Numbered from the stretch's first letter, positions 20,465-32,559 are shown. The stretch is DNA of 64,000 bases from Phascolarctos cinereus (GCF_002099425.1 NW_018343964.1:17728501-17792500), one strand, 5' to 3'. The notes: generated by a model not told the origin, from the letters alone. A program made the numbers and translations.

Positions 20465-21130
20465 TAATCAACCCAAGAAAATCATTCTTTGAGAGAAAAT
20501 ATTTAAGAGCATGCTTGCATGTATTTTTACGTGAAACTATTCCTCTCTGGATGAACACCTCCCCCCCCAACCCCCTCACCCCGCCCCCTTGCTGACTACA
20601 GCTCAGCATTCCTTGGCTTATGCACAGCTCTCAAGGAAAGCCTGCAATCTTCACACACTTTGTTGGGCTCTCTCTGCCGGGGGTTGCTAGCTTTCCTAAA
20701 ACGGACTAAAAGCTTCCCCAAGCATGTTAGTTGCAGTAACTCCCAGCCAGTTAGTTTTTAGAGTGTCTAGAGATGGGTTTTAAAAATAAAAATAACTTAT
20801 ATTCTGTTCCCCTAAGGATAATCTTGGCTTCTTATTTACAGCTGCAATGCTCTGTCATACAGTTTTCTGCTATTATTCCCTCAAAAGGAGATCACAGCTA
20901 TATGTAGGCAAAGAGTACATTGATGTTTAATGTTTGAAAACGGTACTTTTCCAGAGACATTTTCATGCATCACTGAAGGAGATATGCTTGTTTTGTTTTC
21001 CTGCCTGTTATTTTATTGGAAACCATCTATTTGCGAAAGCAAGAGCTTTACACAATGAATTAATACAGTAACAACAGCTGGGAATCTCCTTCAATAAGCT
21101 CACACGTCCTATATGTCCAAGCACACTATA
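20465..21130. other. Repeat-poor single-copy stretch
   Basis: No transposable-element landmark on either strand. The segment at about 20540-20700 is C-rich, and the rest is mixed unique sequence with no coding frame. A candidate for conserved non-coding sequence, but conservation cannot be judged from one sequence. Confidence 0.4.
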
Positions 21131-21630
21131 TGAAGTGTACAGAACTTTGGGTCTTCTTCCAGGTGGCACTATGAATCAGTACCTTAATTTATCTTTGCCT
21201 CAGTTTCTTCACTCATTAAATGAAAAAAATTGCCCTTGCTTCTTACTTTGACATTCATACTCTTAAAACATTTCGAAGTCACCAGATGAAAGAAAGCATT
21301 AAAATGCTAAGAGTAGGACTGAAAATGTTCACTTACACATATGTGTTGGTGAAGGCTTTTATTATAATTATGTAAACAATGGAGTCAAAGGAATGCAATA
21401 TTCAGCTTTTGTTTTAGGCAACGCCAGTAGGTCTCTGGTTATTACCCAAATGCCATAGCAAAAAGTTTTAATATTAACATTGACAATTTGCATAATAGAT
21501 AGAAAAATGACCTTGGAGTCAGAAAAATTATGTTTAAGTCCTATCTCTGACCCACACACTAGCTATGGAACCCTGGGCAAGTCACACTACCTCTCATTGC
21601 TCTATGTGACTCTCTAAGACCGAAAGAGAA
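21131..21630 (+). repeat. Two MIR-type remnants
   Basis: 'ttgcctcagtttcttcactc' (about 21195) and 'ggagtcagaaaaattatg ... ctgggcaagtcacactacct' (about 21515-21590) are sense MIR landmarks. Sequence between them is unassigned. Confidence 0.5.
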
Positions 21631-22624
21631 GGGGCTACCCTGACTAGTAGAGGAAGTTCCTTCATTTGAGAATTCTTGATGATAATGAAAATGCAGATCT
21701 AGTTCCTAATTACTAATCCATTAGTTTACAAAGCAGAATTTATGGTAAATATAGCATTTTGCTTCATTGAGAAAATTCTGCTTCCCAGCTTCTGAATAGT
21801 TCTGAAGCCTTCTATCCTCATCCCTTGCCTTCTTTCCCAAAAGCCTTTAGCATCAAACACACCCACAGGTGTCAGACGATTCTCCTTTAGCCCATCTCAA
21901 GCCCTGAAATGAACACAAGGAGTGCACCCTTGAGATTTGCCAATAATTAGTAATACTCATACTCATATTAGTAATACTTGTAATTAGTAGCAACCTTATG
22001 AGGTAAGGAAGCTCATGATTTCAGACTTGTCTAAACAGCACCTCAGAAACTGTGTGCAGTTCTCAAGAGAACCTAAGAAGACTCCTGAGGCATGATTTGG
22101 CTGCTGCTTAGTCAGATCCTTACACATTCAGACAAGATGCTAGGTCTCTGCTCTTCTAATTTCTAGTTAGGGAAGTTGAGGGGAAGTGGGAAAAATCACA
22201 GGCAATGAACGAAGCCTTCCTTAACATCACCCAAAGCCATAACTAGGACTGCTTACACCAGGGTTAAGCACTAAGAACTGTGTCTGGAGCCATTCACAGG
22301 GAAAAGCAGCCTCAACTTGGAGAGGGAAGGGAGAGTAATGGAAAGGGGGATGGACACCATCCTATGAGGAGGGAGACAGAAACCCTGGGATATTGGAAAG
22401 CTACTGCTAGGGAGGTTTCCCTCACCTCTGGTTATCAAACCACTTAGTAGCTTCTTATTTAATATATTTATTCTTGATAACTAGGTCTTAAAGTCAGTTT
22501 CTTCATAGTTGGTGTCCAAGAAGTCTGATTACTAAAATGGATGGTGAAGAAGTAACCCTTATAGCAAATGTGTTTTGAGGTACAGGGTTAAAATATGGCT
22601 TGAAAGCATGTCTCAAAATCCTCA
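21631..22624. other. Intergenic, nothing recognised
   Basis: About 1 kb with no gene or repeat I can name. Confidence 0.45.
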
Positions 22625-22880
22625 AAATAAATAAATAATAATATCTTATATTTTTATACCACTTTAAGGTTTTCAAAGTAACTCACATATATTATCTAAT
22701 GTGATCTTCACAACAATATTGTGAAATAGATACTGATATCCCCATTTTACAGATGAGGAAACTGAGGGTAAAGAAGTTAAGTGGTTTGCTTAGGGTCACT
22801 AGTAAAGTATCAGAAAGAGTATTTGAGTTCTAGTCTTCTTAATTCTATGGCCAACATTCTGTCCACTGCAACACCCACTG
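22625..22880 (-). repeat. CORE-SINE/MIR-type SINE
   Basis: Inverted order: 'ataccactttaaggttttca', 'tgtgatcttcacaacaatat', 'ccccattttacagatgagga', 'cattctgtccactgcaacac'. Confidence 0.82.
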
Positions 22881-22899
22881 CTTCTACTATTATATTAGA

Positions 22900-23175
22900 T
22901 TGGGAATCATTTAGTCCAACTCATTGACTTTACAGATGAAGAAACCGAGGCCCCAAGGTCACTAAGGAAGAGTCATTCAACTACTAATGAAATTGAGGCT
23001 GAACTGAGGTAGAAACGAATGGAGCCCAAATCTCAGACTTAAGAAACAGAGCTTAAAAGAAACTTATGAATCACTTCATCAAATTCTCTAATTTTTATAA
23101 AGGAAGAATCAGAGACCCAGAGTTAGTATCAGAGTCAGTTCTAGAACCAGTTCTCCTGACTTCTTAGAGTCTTCC
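22900..23175 (-). repeat. MIR-type remnants (two)
   Basis: 'gactttacagatgaagaaac' then 'cgaggccccaaggtcacta' (about 22927), and a second weaker copy at about 23060-23170 ending 'accagttctcctgacttctt'. Confidence 0.55.
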
Positions 23176-23299
23176 TAACTCTTCCAGACAGGTTGCTGAA
23201 TTTGCCCTCCTAGAGTAAGGGACACTGGCCTTTCCTGAGACAAGCCTCTTGTCTCATGGTTCAGTGTAAGTATGAAGTGGGTGGAGTAGCCCCACTTTG

Positions 23300-23420
23300 G
23301 TCCATTCCAATGTGTGCTCCTTGAAAGCAGAGACTGTGTTTGCCTCTCTTAGTATTATTGCCAGTGCTTTGCACACCATGTTCCCTGGCACATAGTAGGC
23401 ACTTGCTTGTTTACTTGACA
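23300..23420 (+). mobile_element. L2 3' terminus
   Basis: 'gctccttgaaagcagagact', 'ttgccagtgctttgcacacc' and 'ctggcacatagtaggcactt' are the sense L2 end. Confidence 0.7.
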
Positions 23421-25385
23421 CCAGGAGAACTTTGGCTCCACGCTCACTATTCTACCCCTTTGGGTCCACGCTTGCATCTACTTCCCCTGCCCTTGCCTGA
23501 AATGTTTAAATAGCTTAAAAGGAAAAAGTCTTAACCTTTCCAAGGCATTCCCCTCCCCAACCCCAACCACTTCTCTCTGGGGGCAGTCTGTGCTGAAAAA
23601 TTATTTAAAAATCTCAGACACAGGGAAGTGTTTCTCATTCCCCAGGGCAGTCATGTAGGATGTGCTCTCTCATCTCCTATCACAGAGCAGCCAATGACAC
23701 TTTCATATTGGCCTTTCTGTCCAACCCTTGCTCCAGGTCTTGGAAGCACTAGACAGGGTAAAATTTTAGGACAATAACAAGATCTCCAGGATTAGGGAGG
23801 CAGAGGGATCCCCAGGAAGATACAGCTCTCCACTGGGGATGGAGGTATTATTTCATTTCTTCATCACCCTTCCCATTAAAAGGCCCTTCCTTGTACAAGT
23901 CAGTCATGGTGGTGTGTTAGGACATATTTCCCAGTCCACCACTGGTCCCTAAGCTTCCTTCTCTTACCAAATAGCAAGTCTGGGGTCAAGTTGTTCCTCG
24001 CCACTGAAGAGAGTAGCTCATTGGTCAAGAAGAAGACATTCCCGGGTCAAAGATGGTCCTTCGTTCCCCCACCTTAGCCAGGTCAGAGCTTGGGTCCTTC
24101 AGTGCCAATGCTAATGAGCTGTAGTTCTGCCATACATTTAAATATTGAAATGAGTGACGTTGAAATTGCTTGCATTCTCTTAGCCTCTACCTGAGGAATC
24201 CCATAAGACAATTAAGCTGTTCCCCAGTGGAAATTTACTCCCTCTCTTCTCTTACCATCCTGTTACTAGCTCTATGAGGACACAGTTTCAGCTGCCACCT
24301 GGCTTGCCTCTATCTTTTTCCTTAGAGGAATACAATAGCTGTCAGATAGACCTTTAAATTTCCTGTCTATAGATCACTTTCTGCTTCAGAAGCAAAGCCC
24401 TAACACCCTACCATAGTTATAGTTCTTTCTTCACCCTGCTTTTTAAAGGCTTTTGCCTTGTCTGCTACATTCAGCATCACTAACAAAGATGTGCAAGTAG
24501 CCTTCCTTATCTGCTGGCAGCATTTTATCCTTATGATTCTGTTCTTATATCAGATGACACTCATGACATTATAAGAATGTAGTTATTAGAATAAAATACT
24601 ACTAGAAGCAGATAATGAAGGCTACTTGGAAAACTATTTAGATTGTCAAACAGAGAACCAATAAGAACATCATTAGACATTAATGCATTATGATAGTTCA
24701 TAGTCTTTAGTGGTCAACAGAATTGTTAATGGAACCTTTTGTCCATGCCAGTCAGTGCCCCATATAACATTAGGGTTGAAAGATTACTTAAAGGGTTATC
24801 CAATCTATTGACCTGCCTCCAAGAAAAGCCACATTTAAACCGGCTCTGCTTTCCCCTACCCTCACCCCCAAATGCGGACAAATGTAATATTTCTCAATCC
24901 CTACTCCTTATCTAAGATTCCCAAAGGCATATAGTCTGTGAGATCCTATTCCTTTGGAGCTATAATGATTATCAAATTGCATTCATCTAGTGTTCATGTA
25001 GGCATATGTGTATATATCATTAGATCCTCCATACTCTAGCTGTTTTATTACCAAGCAAGGCTGAAAAACTCTAGGCTACTTCCTAATTGTGTTATGAAAT
25101 TCTTTCTTATAAAGGTTAGTTGGCTCACTGCTGGGCAGGTGTAGCTATGGCACCTCCCATGGCATATCTTTGATGTGCCTGCTTTTGCAAAGATTACAGA
25201 TGAAAGTAGCAGCATGCTACTGAAGATCCTGAGTATGGGGGTGGGGGAAGGTAGAACCTGAGAAGGAAAAAATCTCTAAAATCTCCCAGGAACACTTTCT
25301 GTGGCCTTATGAAATCCCCATTCTCCCATTACCAAGACGAAAACTATGTTCAATAAATACTGAAAAAAGAACAAGAACAAAGAGA
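23421..25385. other. Intergenic, repeat-poor
   Basis: About 2 kb with no gene, RNA gene or named repeat. Frames are short. The 24090-24240 segment looks single-copy. Conservation is unknown. Confidence 0.45.
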
Positions 25386-25387
25386 TT

Positions 25388-25490
25388 TCAATGCCTCAGA
25401 GTAATTCTCAGAGCATCTTATGAGGCAGAAAGCAAATAAGTATTATCAGCCTCATTTTATAAATGAGAAAACTAAAACATAGAAAGGTAC
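25388..25490 (-). repeat. MIR remnant
   Basis: 'cagcctcattttataaatga' followed by 'gaaaactaaaacatagaaag' is the inverted MIR 'cattttacagatgaggaaac' region. Confidence 0.5.
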
Positions 25491-25494
25491 ACTC

Positions 25495-25665
25495 CTATCC
25501 AACTCTCATGGCTTTAACTCTCTGCTCGAAGATGATGACTCTCAAATATAAAACTCTAGACCTAACCTCTTTCCTGTTCCTTAACTGACCTCTTGAATAT
25601 CTCTGCTCTAACTCCTTTCTCTAATTTCTTACAGGACACTTCTACTGGAATGTCCTTCTCAGTGT
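25495..25665 (+). mobile_element. L2 fragment
   Basis: 'atgatgactctcaaatataa', 'aactctagacctaacctctt' and 'cctgttccttaactgacctc' match the L2 'gatgactctcaaatctatat ... ccagccctgacctct' block. Confidence 0.55.
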
Positions 25666-26091
25666 TACAAGAAGCAATTCTGACACCCCAGAATGCACAT
25701 GAGGGAATCAACATAATGGGTTCTCTCTAGGGAATAGTGATGTAGCCTAATCAAATCCATGAGTGAACAACAGCTAAGAAAAAGACAACTACGCTTGTCT
25801 CTCTGAAAAAAGAGAGCTACAAGAAAATGAGGCGAAATGGCAAAGGGAGAGTGTGAAATAGGGAGAAAGTTGGAGATCTCAACTTTGTGGGGATAGAGGT
25901 ATATTCCGCAATAGGAGATAAGGAACTTAAAATTGGTTTACTCTGCAGGGAGTTGGCGCGTTGGGAAACCATCTTCTCTGAAGAGATTGGTGTGCTTTTG
26001 TGGATTAGGAGAAGGAAAACTAGAACTTTGGGAGGCAACGAGCCTTCAGAAAAATGGGAGAAAATACTGAATGACAAATGGGTGAGAAGGA
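25666..26091. other. Intergenic, unassigned
   Basis: The frames at 25887-26108 (+) and 25817-26125 (-) overlap and show no domain features. No repeat named. Confidence 0.4.
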
Positions 26092-26355
26092 AAAGAGTAT
26101 TTATATAGTACCTACGATGTGCCAAACACCGTGCTAAGTGCTTTTACGAATATTATCTCAGTTGATCCTCACAACAACCCTGGAAGATAGGTACTATTAT
26201 CATCCCCATTTTACAGTTGAGGAAACTGAGGCAATCAGGTGTTAAATGACTTGCCTGGAATCACACAGGTCGTAAATGTCAGAGACCAGATCTGAACTCA
26301 GATTTCCTGACTCCAGGCTCAGCACTCTATCCACTCTAGATAGCTGCCCTTAAAT
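26092..26355 (-). repeat. CORE-SINE/MIR-type SINE, full length
   Basis: Inverted order: 'gtgccaaacaccgtgctaag', 'ttgatcctcacaacaaccct', 'catccccattttacagttga', 'tctgaactcagatttcctga', 'ctctagatagctgccct'. The outer part resembles the marsupial SINE head. Confidence 0.85.
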
Positions 26356-26499
26356 GATCATGGAGAGGACAGGGGTAGAATTGGACAGCAGGATTTGGGA
26401 CATAGGGAAATTTCTGTCATGGGGCAATACTTTTATCCTCATTAACTCCCTTATGAATTAATATTTCTGAGAACGAGGCAGAACAGAAAAAAATATGTG

Positions 26500-27670
26500 A
26501 GAGGGCCAGATTTACAATGGCAATAACATAGTAATTGGTTAGAAAAGGAAACTTGAACTTGATTCTTTAGAAGCTTTAATTCCATGAGAAATACAAGGAG
26601 GCTAAAGAAGGAATGAATAAATAAATATATGGGCCATTAATCAAAGAATACAAAGTTCAGAATAGACAAAAATGAAAGATAATTAAATATGAGAATAAGG
26701 TAAAGAGATTCTTCTCAGAAAAAATCAAGAAAAAACCCCAAAATAAGAAGTAAACGAAGTTGAAGGAGAAAAGAGGAGGGATTTTGAATTAACCACTTAA
26801 CAGAGGGGGAAAAATAAGTGGAAGAAAAAGGAGAAAGAATTAGATAAATAAATAAAAGGAACAAAGAGAAAGAAATCAATAATTTAAGTAAAATTCCATA
26901 ACTAGACAATGAGTTGACATTCTGGAGGAGACAACTGAATGTGAAGAGAGTCTAGGAGAATAGAATCAATCTATTTTGATTAAGCAAAACTAGTTATAGG
27001 GAAAAAATACTGACCTAGAGGAGAGAATGGAACAACAAAAAAAAAATCCAAATTCAGAAAAATTTAGAAAAAACTAGAGACAGAAATAAAAGAAAATATA
27101 AATCAAGCTCTCACAACTTTAAATATGAATGGATTGAACAATCCAATAAAATGAAAGAGAATGACAGACTGAATAAGAAAACAAACCCCCACAACCTGTT
27201 ACTTTTAAGAAACACATCTAGAAAGTCATGACACATATAGAATAAAAATGAGATGCTGGAGCAAAATTTATTACCTAGCAGGTAAATTCCTCCCCCCCCC
27301 CAAAATAAGCAAGAGCTATAATCATGCTTTCAGACAAAGCAAAAACAAAAATTAACAATATAAGCTGAAATAAGAGAAAATTACATTAATATAAAAGGAA
27401 CCATAGACAATAATAAACATTAATATTAAACTTTTGCGTTCAAAATAGCACAGCATACAAATTCATAAAGGAACGATTAACTGAGTTCAAAGAAGACACA
27501 AATAGTAACACAATATTAGAAGGAAACTTTAATATCCTTCTCTTACATTTTGATATATCTAATCAAAAAATAAACAAAGGGGAAAAGTACAGAATTAAAC
27601 AAATTGCTGGAGAAATTATAGCTAAAAGACTTATGGTGCCTTCCGAATGGGACTGTTACAGGATATACAT
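26500..27670 (+). mobile_element. L1 LINE body, old
   Basis: A-rich strand bias throughout. At 27108-27280 the plus strand translates to TLNMNGLNNPIK..., then ...QTPTTCYF-ETHLES and DTYRIKM--WSKIYY. This is the start of the L1 ORF2 endonuclease domain (TLNINGLNS...QETH motif, where E of QETH is catalytic). Several in-frame stops interrupt it. Downstream A-rich sequence to 27670 fits further ORF2. The 5' boundary is uncertain. Confidence 0.65.
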
Positions 27671-27739
27671 AATTGACACATGACATATTTACAAAAATTT
27701 ACCTTCTATTAGGGCCCAGAGAAATTGCAAATACATGTG

Positions 27740-27826
27740 AAAAGGCAGAAATTTTACATATACATATACATACATATGTGTGTATATATATGTATGTGTG
27801 TGTGTGTGTGTGTGTGTGTATGTATA
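27740..27826. repeat. (TATG/TG)n microsatellite
   Basis: Mixed ATAC, TATG and TG units, with (TG)n at about 27795-27818. Confidence 0.9.
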
Positions 27827-28085
27827 ATAGCTGAGCTTTTGCCTTCTTTTGCTCCAAACTGGGCTTCAATATTACTTCCTAATTATCTCCACACCATATT
27901 ATGTGCATAACCTTTCTCCCTTCTAGTTCTCTTTTATGTGTTTTCTTCTCCATTAAAATGTAAACTCTTTGAAAACAAGGATGTATTACTTGTTTGTATT
28001 TATGTCTCTAACCCTTGAAATAGTGCCTAACACAAGGTAAATATTTAATAAGTGCTTTATCATTTATCATCATTCATTCATTTAT
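27827..28085 (+). mobile_element. L2-type 3' terminus
   Basis: 'gtaaactctttgaaaacaag' then 'gatgtattacttgtttgtat', and 'agtgcctaacacaaggtaaa', fit a sense L2 3' end. The part before 27930 is uncertain. Confidence 0.55.
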
Positions 28086-28339
28086 CTGGATTATTCCAAA
28101 AGCTTGGAAAAATACACTAATCTCTCTTCCATTGTCTCTCAATCCCCTGAAATTCCCCTGGGTCAGGGTTATTCAAATTACCCAGGACTATTTCCCCATA
28201 TATCCTCCTCCGGTATTATTGCATACTGAGGCAATAAAGATTTATAGTCCCTAATGCTGACAAAAAGGGGCAATTTCTCCCTTTCTGAGCAGCTGCACTA
28301 ATTTTAGACTTCTCTGGAATCTCCAACATATGGGCCCCC
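28086..28339. other. Intergenic, nothing recognised
   Basis: No feature I can name. Confidence 0.35.
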
Positions 28340-28512
28340 TGATCCCACCCGCTTCCAGCTTCCTTATGAGTATTATCTCCCTCTATTAGATTATAAACTC
28401 CTTGTGGACAAGGACTGTCTTAATTTTTATTTGTGTTTGTATCCCCAGTGCTTAGCACAGTGCCTGGCACATAGCAGGCATTTAATAAATATTTATTGAT
28501 TTATTGATTGAA
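28340..28512 (+). mobile_element. L2-type 3' terminus
   Basis: 'agattataaactccttgtgg', 'acaaggactgtcttaatttt', 'gtatccccagtgcttagcac' and 'agtgcctggcacatagcagg' form a clear sense L2 end, followed by 'ttgattgattg'-like units. Confidence 0.75.
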
Positions 28513-28659
28513 ATAACCAGAATTGCCTGACTCCCTATAGCAATACTGTTCTAAAACAAGAAGTTTCTATTTGTTCTCACTACCTCTTCAAGTGAAACAT
28601 AATGAGGATTAGTTCCTTACCACTTGTATCCATAGTCCTGCTTCTCCCTACTGAAGTGT

Positions 28660-29540
28660 GCTGGCTTCCAAAAGGATGAGTTCAGGGTGTACCCCAAGAA
28701 TGTTGGGGTGCCACCAGAAATGATGGAGTAAAGACATGTGGGTCCTAATGTCCTGAAAGAAATTCACTCAGCAGGAGGACCTGAGTTCAAATACAGGCTC
28801 AGACACTTGACACTTACTAGCTCAGTGATCCTGAGCAAGTCACTTAATCCCAATTGCCTCACCGAAAAGCCAAAAAAGAAAAAATTCAGACAGTTCTCCA
28901 AGTTAAAGAAAGGTATTTATTGTGGTGATGCACCCAAGCAGGCTGGCTCCCATAGGAGGCATAGCCCCAGTGGGCTCTACTTCCATAAGGGAGGCAGAGC
29001 AATTTTGGGGGTTGGATGTCTGGTTTATATATAGCTTGATGGAATGAGGGAAAGGGAGGAGGGGTAGGCACAGCTTTGGAATGCCTGGGATATCGGGCAA
29101 TCTGGGTGCCTTTGTCATACAGATAAACAAGGAGAATAGAAAAGGGAGAAGAGGGGGCTACTCTAAAGTCCATACAGATAAGCAAAGGGAAAAGGAAAGG
29201 GGAGGGGAAGAGTTATTCTGGAATGTCAGGTAAGGGGGTGCTTTGTAAAAGTACACAGGTAAGTCCATTGTAGGAGCTTCAGTGCATAGTCTTTTTCAAT
29301 CACTTTTCTGGCTGGTCACATCCTACGTCTTATCTCATATCTCACATCCTGCATCCTGCTTGCTCCATCTGCCTCGAGCACTCTTTTCTACCTCATCACA
29401 AGTATGAGAAAGAAGCTATTACTCATCTCAGATTATTGACTACAGCTGCTGATTTCCCAGTTCCTTAGGTCAGGTGCATTAACATTCTCCACCTGTGTCA
29501 CTGCATTCTACCTGTAACATATAGAAGATACTTAATGCCA
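28660..29540 (-). mobile_element. Probable retroviral LTR fossil, split by a SINE
   Basis: On the minus strand a TATATAA-like box (about 29025-29033) is followed about 110 bases later by AATAAA (about 28916), a U3-R arrangement typical of an LTR. The region left of the SINE (28660-28763) fits a U5 side, and the U3 side extends to about 29540. No internal retroviral region is seen beside it, so it looks like a solo LTR. It is old, as the nested SINE is itself diverged. The family is not identified and the ends are approximate. Confidence 0.45.
28765..28886 (+). mobile_element. Marsupial CORE-SINE, 5' truncated
   Basis: 'gaggacctgagttcaaatac', 'acacttgacacttactagct', 'gagcaagtcacttaatccca', 'attgcctcaccgaaaagcc', then an A-rich tail. 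The direct repeat 'aaattca' (about 28757 and 28883) is a probable target-site duplication in the surrounding LTR. Confidence 0.85.
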
Positions 29541-29749
29541 TCCTGCTGATAGACTGATAAGATAGAGCTGTGCATACCAATCAAGGAAAGGTCTTCCTGA
29601 CATATCTCAAGTAGAAATGATACTTGGATAAATGTGTGATCTCCTGGGCATGTGTATTCCAGGCATAGTGCAGTTATCAGCTCCTCTGTGCCTTCTTATC
29701 CTACATAATTCTTCACCGCATCTTTCTGTAATTTATCCAGTTCAATTTG
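29541..29749. other. Intergenic, nothing recognised
   Basis: No feature I can name. Confidence 0.35.
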
Positions 29750-29890
29750 ATTCAATTCAGTATACATTTATTAATATGTGCCAGATGCATGAGGCTGGGC
29801 TAGGCATCAAGATACAAAGACAAAAAACTTTCTCTGGCCTCAAGAAATCTATGTTCTAGTGAAAGAATATAACATGGATCCAGAGAAGTA
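29750..29890 (-). mobile_element. L2 3' end fragment
   Basis: 'cagtatacatttattaatat', 'gtgccagatgcatgaggct' and 'ctctggcctcaagaaatcta' are the antisense L2 end. Confidence 0.6.
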
Positions 29891-30450
29891 AATACAAAAT
29901 ATTTTTTGAGTAAAAATACATGCAAAATAAATACAAAGATTCTTTCTTGCAAATCATTGATGATCACATGCTACACATCCTTCTTATACTCACTGTGTGT
30001 TTTTTATCCTCTAGGACACCTGGAATTATGAGTCGTCTGAAGTCATGATGTTTCATGATTCATAGCCATATAGCATCACCAGGTGAATAAAGATAGGTTC
30101 TGGGTCTGTGAGCAAAGGTTGGGACCATTGGGATCACTGATCTTATGGAGGCATTTCAAGCAGAAGTCTAAATGTGAGTTATGGTTCTTAAGTTTGAATA
30201 TCCCTTGAAATGAACACGGTATCACAGAGGTATAAAGTGAATTGCTGGGTCCCTCAAAAATACCACAGAAAACACTCTTCTAACCACATCTATTTTTAGC
30301 ATATGACAAATGGGGGGGAGTTGTTCTAGGCCTTTTGCTCTGGGAGGCCCTGTGGGAGGTACTGTGTAGACCAGATGGCTAGAGCGTAAGGACCCAGGAA
30401 AGCAGTAGATTAAGTGGGGCTGACATTAGTGCTTAAAAAGGGACTTGAGA
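29891..30450. other. Intergenic, unassigned
   Basis: Sequence near 30030-30160 could be a LINE remnant but has no firm landmark. No gene. Confidence 0.4.
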
Positions 30451-30598
30451 GGCAGCTAGGTGGTACAGTGGATAGAGCTTTGGCCTTGGAGTCAGGAGGG
30501 CCTGAGTTCAAATCTGGCCTCAGATACTTGACACTTACTAGCTATGTGACCCTGGCAAGTCATTTAACCCATATTGCCTAAGCAAAAAAAAAAAAAAA
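30451..30598 (+). mobile_element. Marsupial CORE-SINE, full length with target-site duplication
   Basis: 'ggcagctaggtggtacagtg' head, 'ttggagtcaggagggcctga', 'acacttactagctatgtgac', then a poly(A) tail. The direct repeat 'acttgaga' flanks it (30443-30450 and 30601-30608). Confidence 0.93.
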
Positions 30599-30608
30599 GT
30601 ACTTGAGA

Positions 30609-31039
30609 TGCTCCTACCCTCACCCCAAAATGGAGGAATTAAGAGCTGTCTGCTTTGCAATAAAATCCCTCCTTCCTCACTTTGATATTCCCTAATTCTT
30701 CACATAGTCCTTTTGTGACTAGCTTGTCATTTTTATGACTTTTTGTTCTGGTCTTTTGAGGCTTCACTTGATGTTGACTTGAGAAAGATCTCATCTGTGT
30801 AAAATATTGGATAGAAAAAAAGGAGGGAGACATCTCTATCTAAACTTCCTCTGTCCTTATAGGAAAGTCCCTCCTTTTTCAATTCTTAGTTACAAAATTA
30901 ACAGAATTCTAGTTTCCTGTAGTGTAAGAATTAATTACTCAGGCCACATTCAAGTCTATGGAAAGAGATAATATTATGAGAGCTGTCAGGAGCCATCTCC
31001 TTTTCTCCTTTATCTCTCTTGTAGGATCACAGATGTGGA
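30609..31039. other. Intergenic, nothing recognised
   Basis: No gene or nameable repeat. Confidence 0.4.
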
Positions 31040-31225
31040 GCAGTAAAGAACTTTGGAAGTCATTTAGTCTTCCCTCCCCGGCCTCCATCATTTTACAGAT
31101 GAGGAAACTAAGGCCCAGGGAAGTTAAATGACTTGCCCAAGATCCCACAGGAAGTAAGTGGCAGAGCTAGGATTTGAGTCCAGGTCTTGTCTCTAAATTT
31201 AGTGCTCTTTCCACAGCACTGCTAT
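31040..31225 (-). repeat. MIR-type SINE
   Basis: 'cattttacagatgaggaaac', 'taaggcccagggaagttaaa', 'tgacttgcccaagatcccac', 'gtggcagagctaggatttga' are the inverted MIR order. Confidence 0.82.
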
Positions 31226-31739
31226 AAGCAGCAAGTTAGAGAGTGTATCTATTTTTAAAATTCTGGGTTCCCAGGAAAAGGGAATGGGGTTGTTATTGCC
31301 TATTCTAAGCTTAAACACTTCTCCAAATAAACACATTAACATTACAGAAAGTTATGAGAACATACACATATCAAGCTGCAATAAAAGGAGCAAAGTAGCC
31401 CATAATGCCATGGGCCAAGACCAAAGGACCTTAGCATTTCCGAGGGGATCTGAGTCACCTTTCCAATGATGCTGTAGGCCTGAGGCACATGTACACAACA
31501 GCAAGTGGAAGAAAGATTTCTGGATGGCAAAGCTCTGAGGAACATGAGTCAACAGTAGCAGAGATAACTGGGTCAAACCAGGAACTGTGGGGAACAAAAC
31601 AACTGTGGTAACATGCTAGGAGATGGCAGTGGTGCTTAGGAACCAGGGTAAAAGCAGCAGATGCCAAAGACAAGGAATGTGGGTCAGCTGGTATTGGACG
31701 AGCCACCGGATCCCTATGTTAGCTATATGTGAGGTGCAT
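31226..31739. other. Intergenic, unassigned
   Basis: Overlapping frames on both strands (31284-31706) have no domain features. No named repeat. Confidence 0.4.
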
Positions 31740-32290
31740 ATTTGATTAGCTTGTGCCAGAAGTTTACTGTAACCCCAATCCAAAGACCATTGCTATGGGA
31801 CTCTATCCTTATTGGTGGAGATCAACATCCCATGCCTGCATCAGAGGTGGGACAGAGTTGGAAAAAGGAAGAGAGCTCCATGCACTTTGGTGCTTTTCAA
31901 GCTTTGACTCACCTGAGGTTCTGCAGTTGCTTTAGGTGCTTCTGGGTTTCACCTTCAAGAGAAAAGATGGAAATGGCCAATTCCTCTTCAGCTTGCTGAA
32001 GGAAAAGACTCCAGGAAGACAGGAGAGAAGAGGACAGTTTCCACTGCGTCCCTATTCCAAGCTTGTATGCTGGAGACTTTGGGGGACTTTCCCTCGGGTG
32101 AGATCCCTCTTGTTGAGCTGAGTTATCTCACTCCCAAAGGGAGAGCTCCTTCACTCTGTATTTCCTGGTATACATTCTCCTATGTATACTTTCTCTAATT
32201 TCTGTTTTGCTATTAAATTGGATAAATGAGTTTCTTTGCTAAGTACTATATGTGTTCATTGTGGAATAGGTATTTGGTGAGAAGGGAGCT
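31740..32290 (+). mobile_element. Possible LTR fossil
   Basis: The right end ('gttttgctattaaattggat', 'aaatgagtttctttgctaag', 'tactatatgtgttcattgt') has the look of an R-U5 segment of a marsupial LTR, with ATTAAA as a possible poly(A) signal. No internal region is recognised. Family and age are unknown and the boundaries are a guess. Confidence 0.3.
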
Positions 32291-32559
32291 TTAGATTTAG
32301 ATTAAAAGCTATGTGAGATAATATCCCCCATTCTTCCTCTTCCCTTTCAGTGTGTTCCTCTTCCCTCATTTTCCATTCTTCTTTTAATATCAAGATGTAA
32401 TTAGGATCTTGTAAGATCAATTTGTAATAGGACTGCTCTCAAGCTCTCTAATTAGACTCCCTGAAGGTAATAGAGTTCTGAGGGGATACATGTATCATCT
32501 TCCTATATAAGAATATAAACATTTTATCCTTGTTTATTAATCCCTAATGGTTGTTCACT
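32291..32559. other. Intergenic, nothing recognised
   Basis: No feature I can name. Confidence 0.35.
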
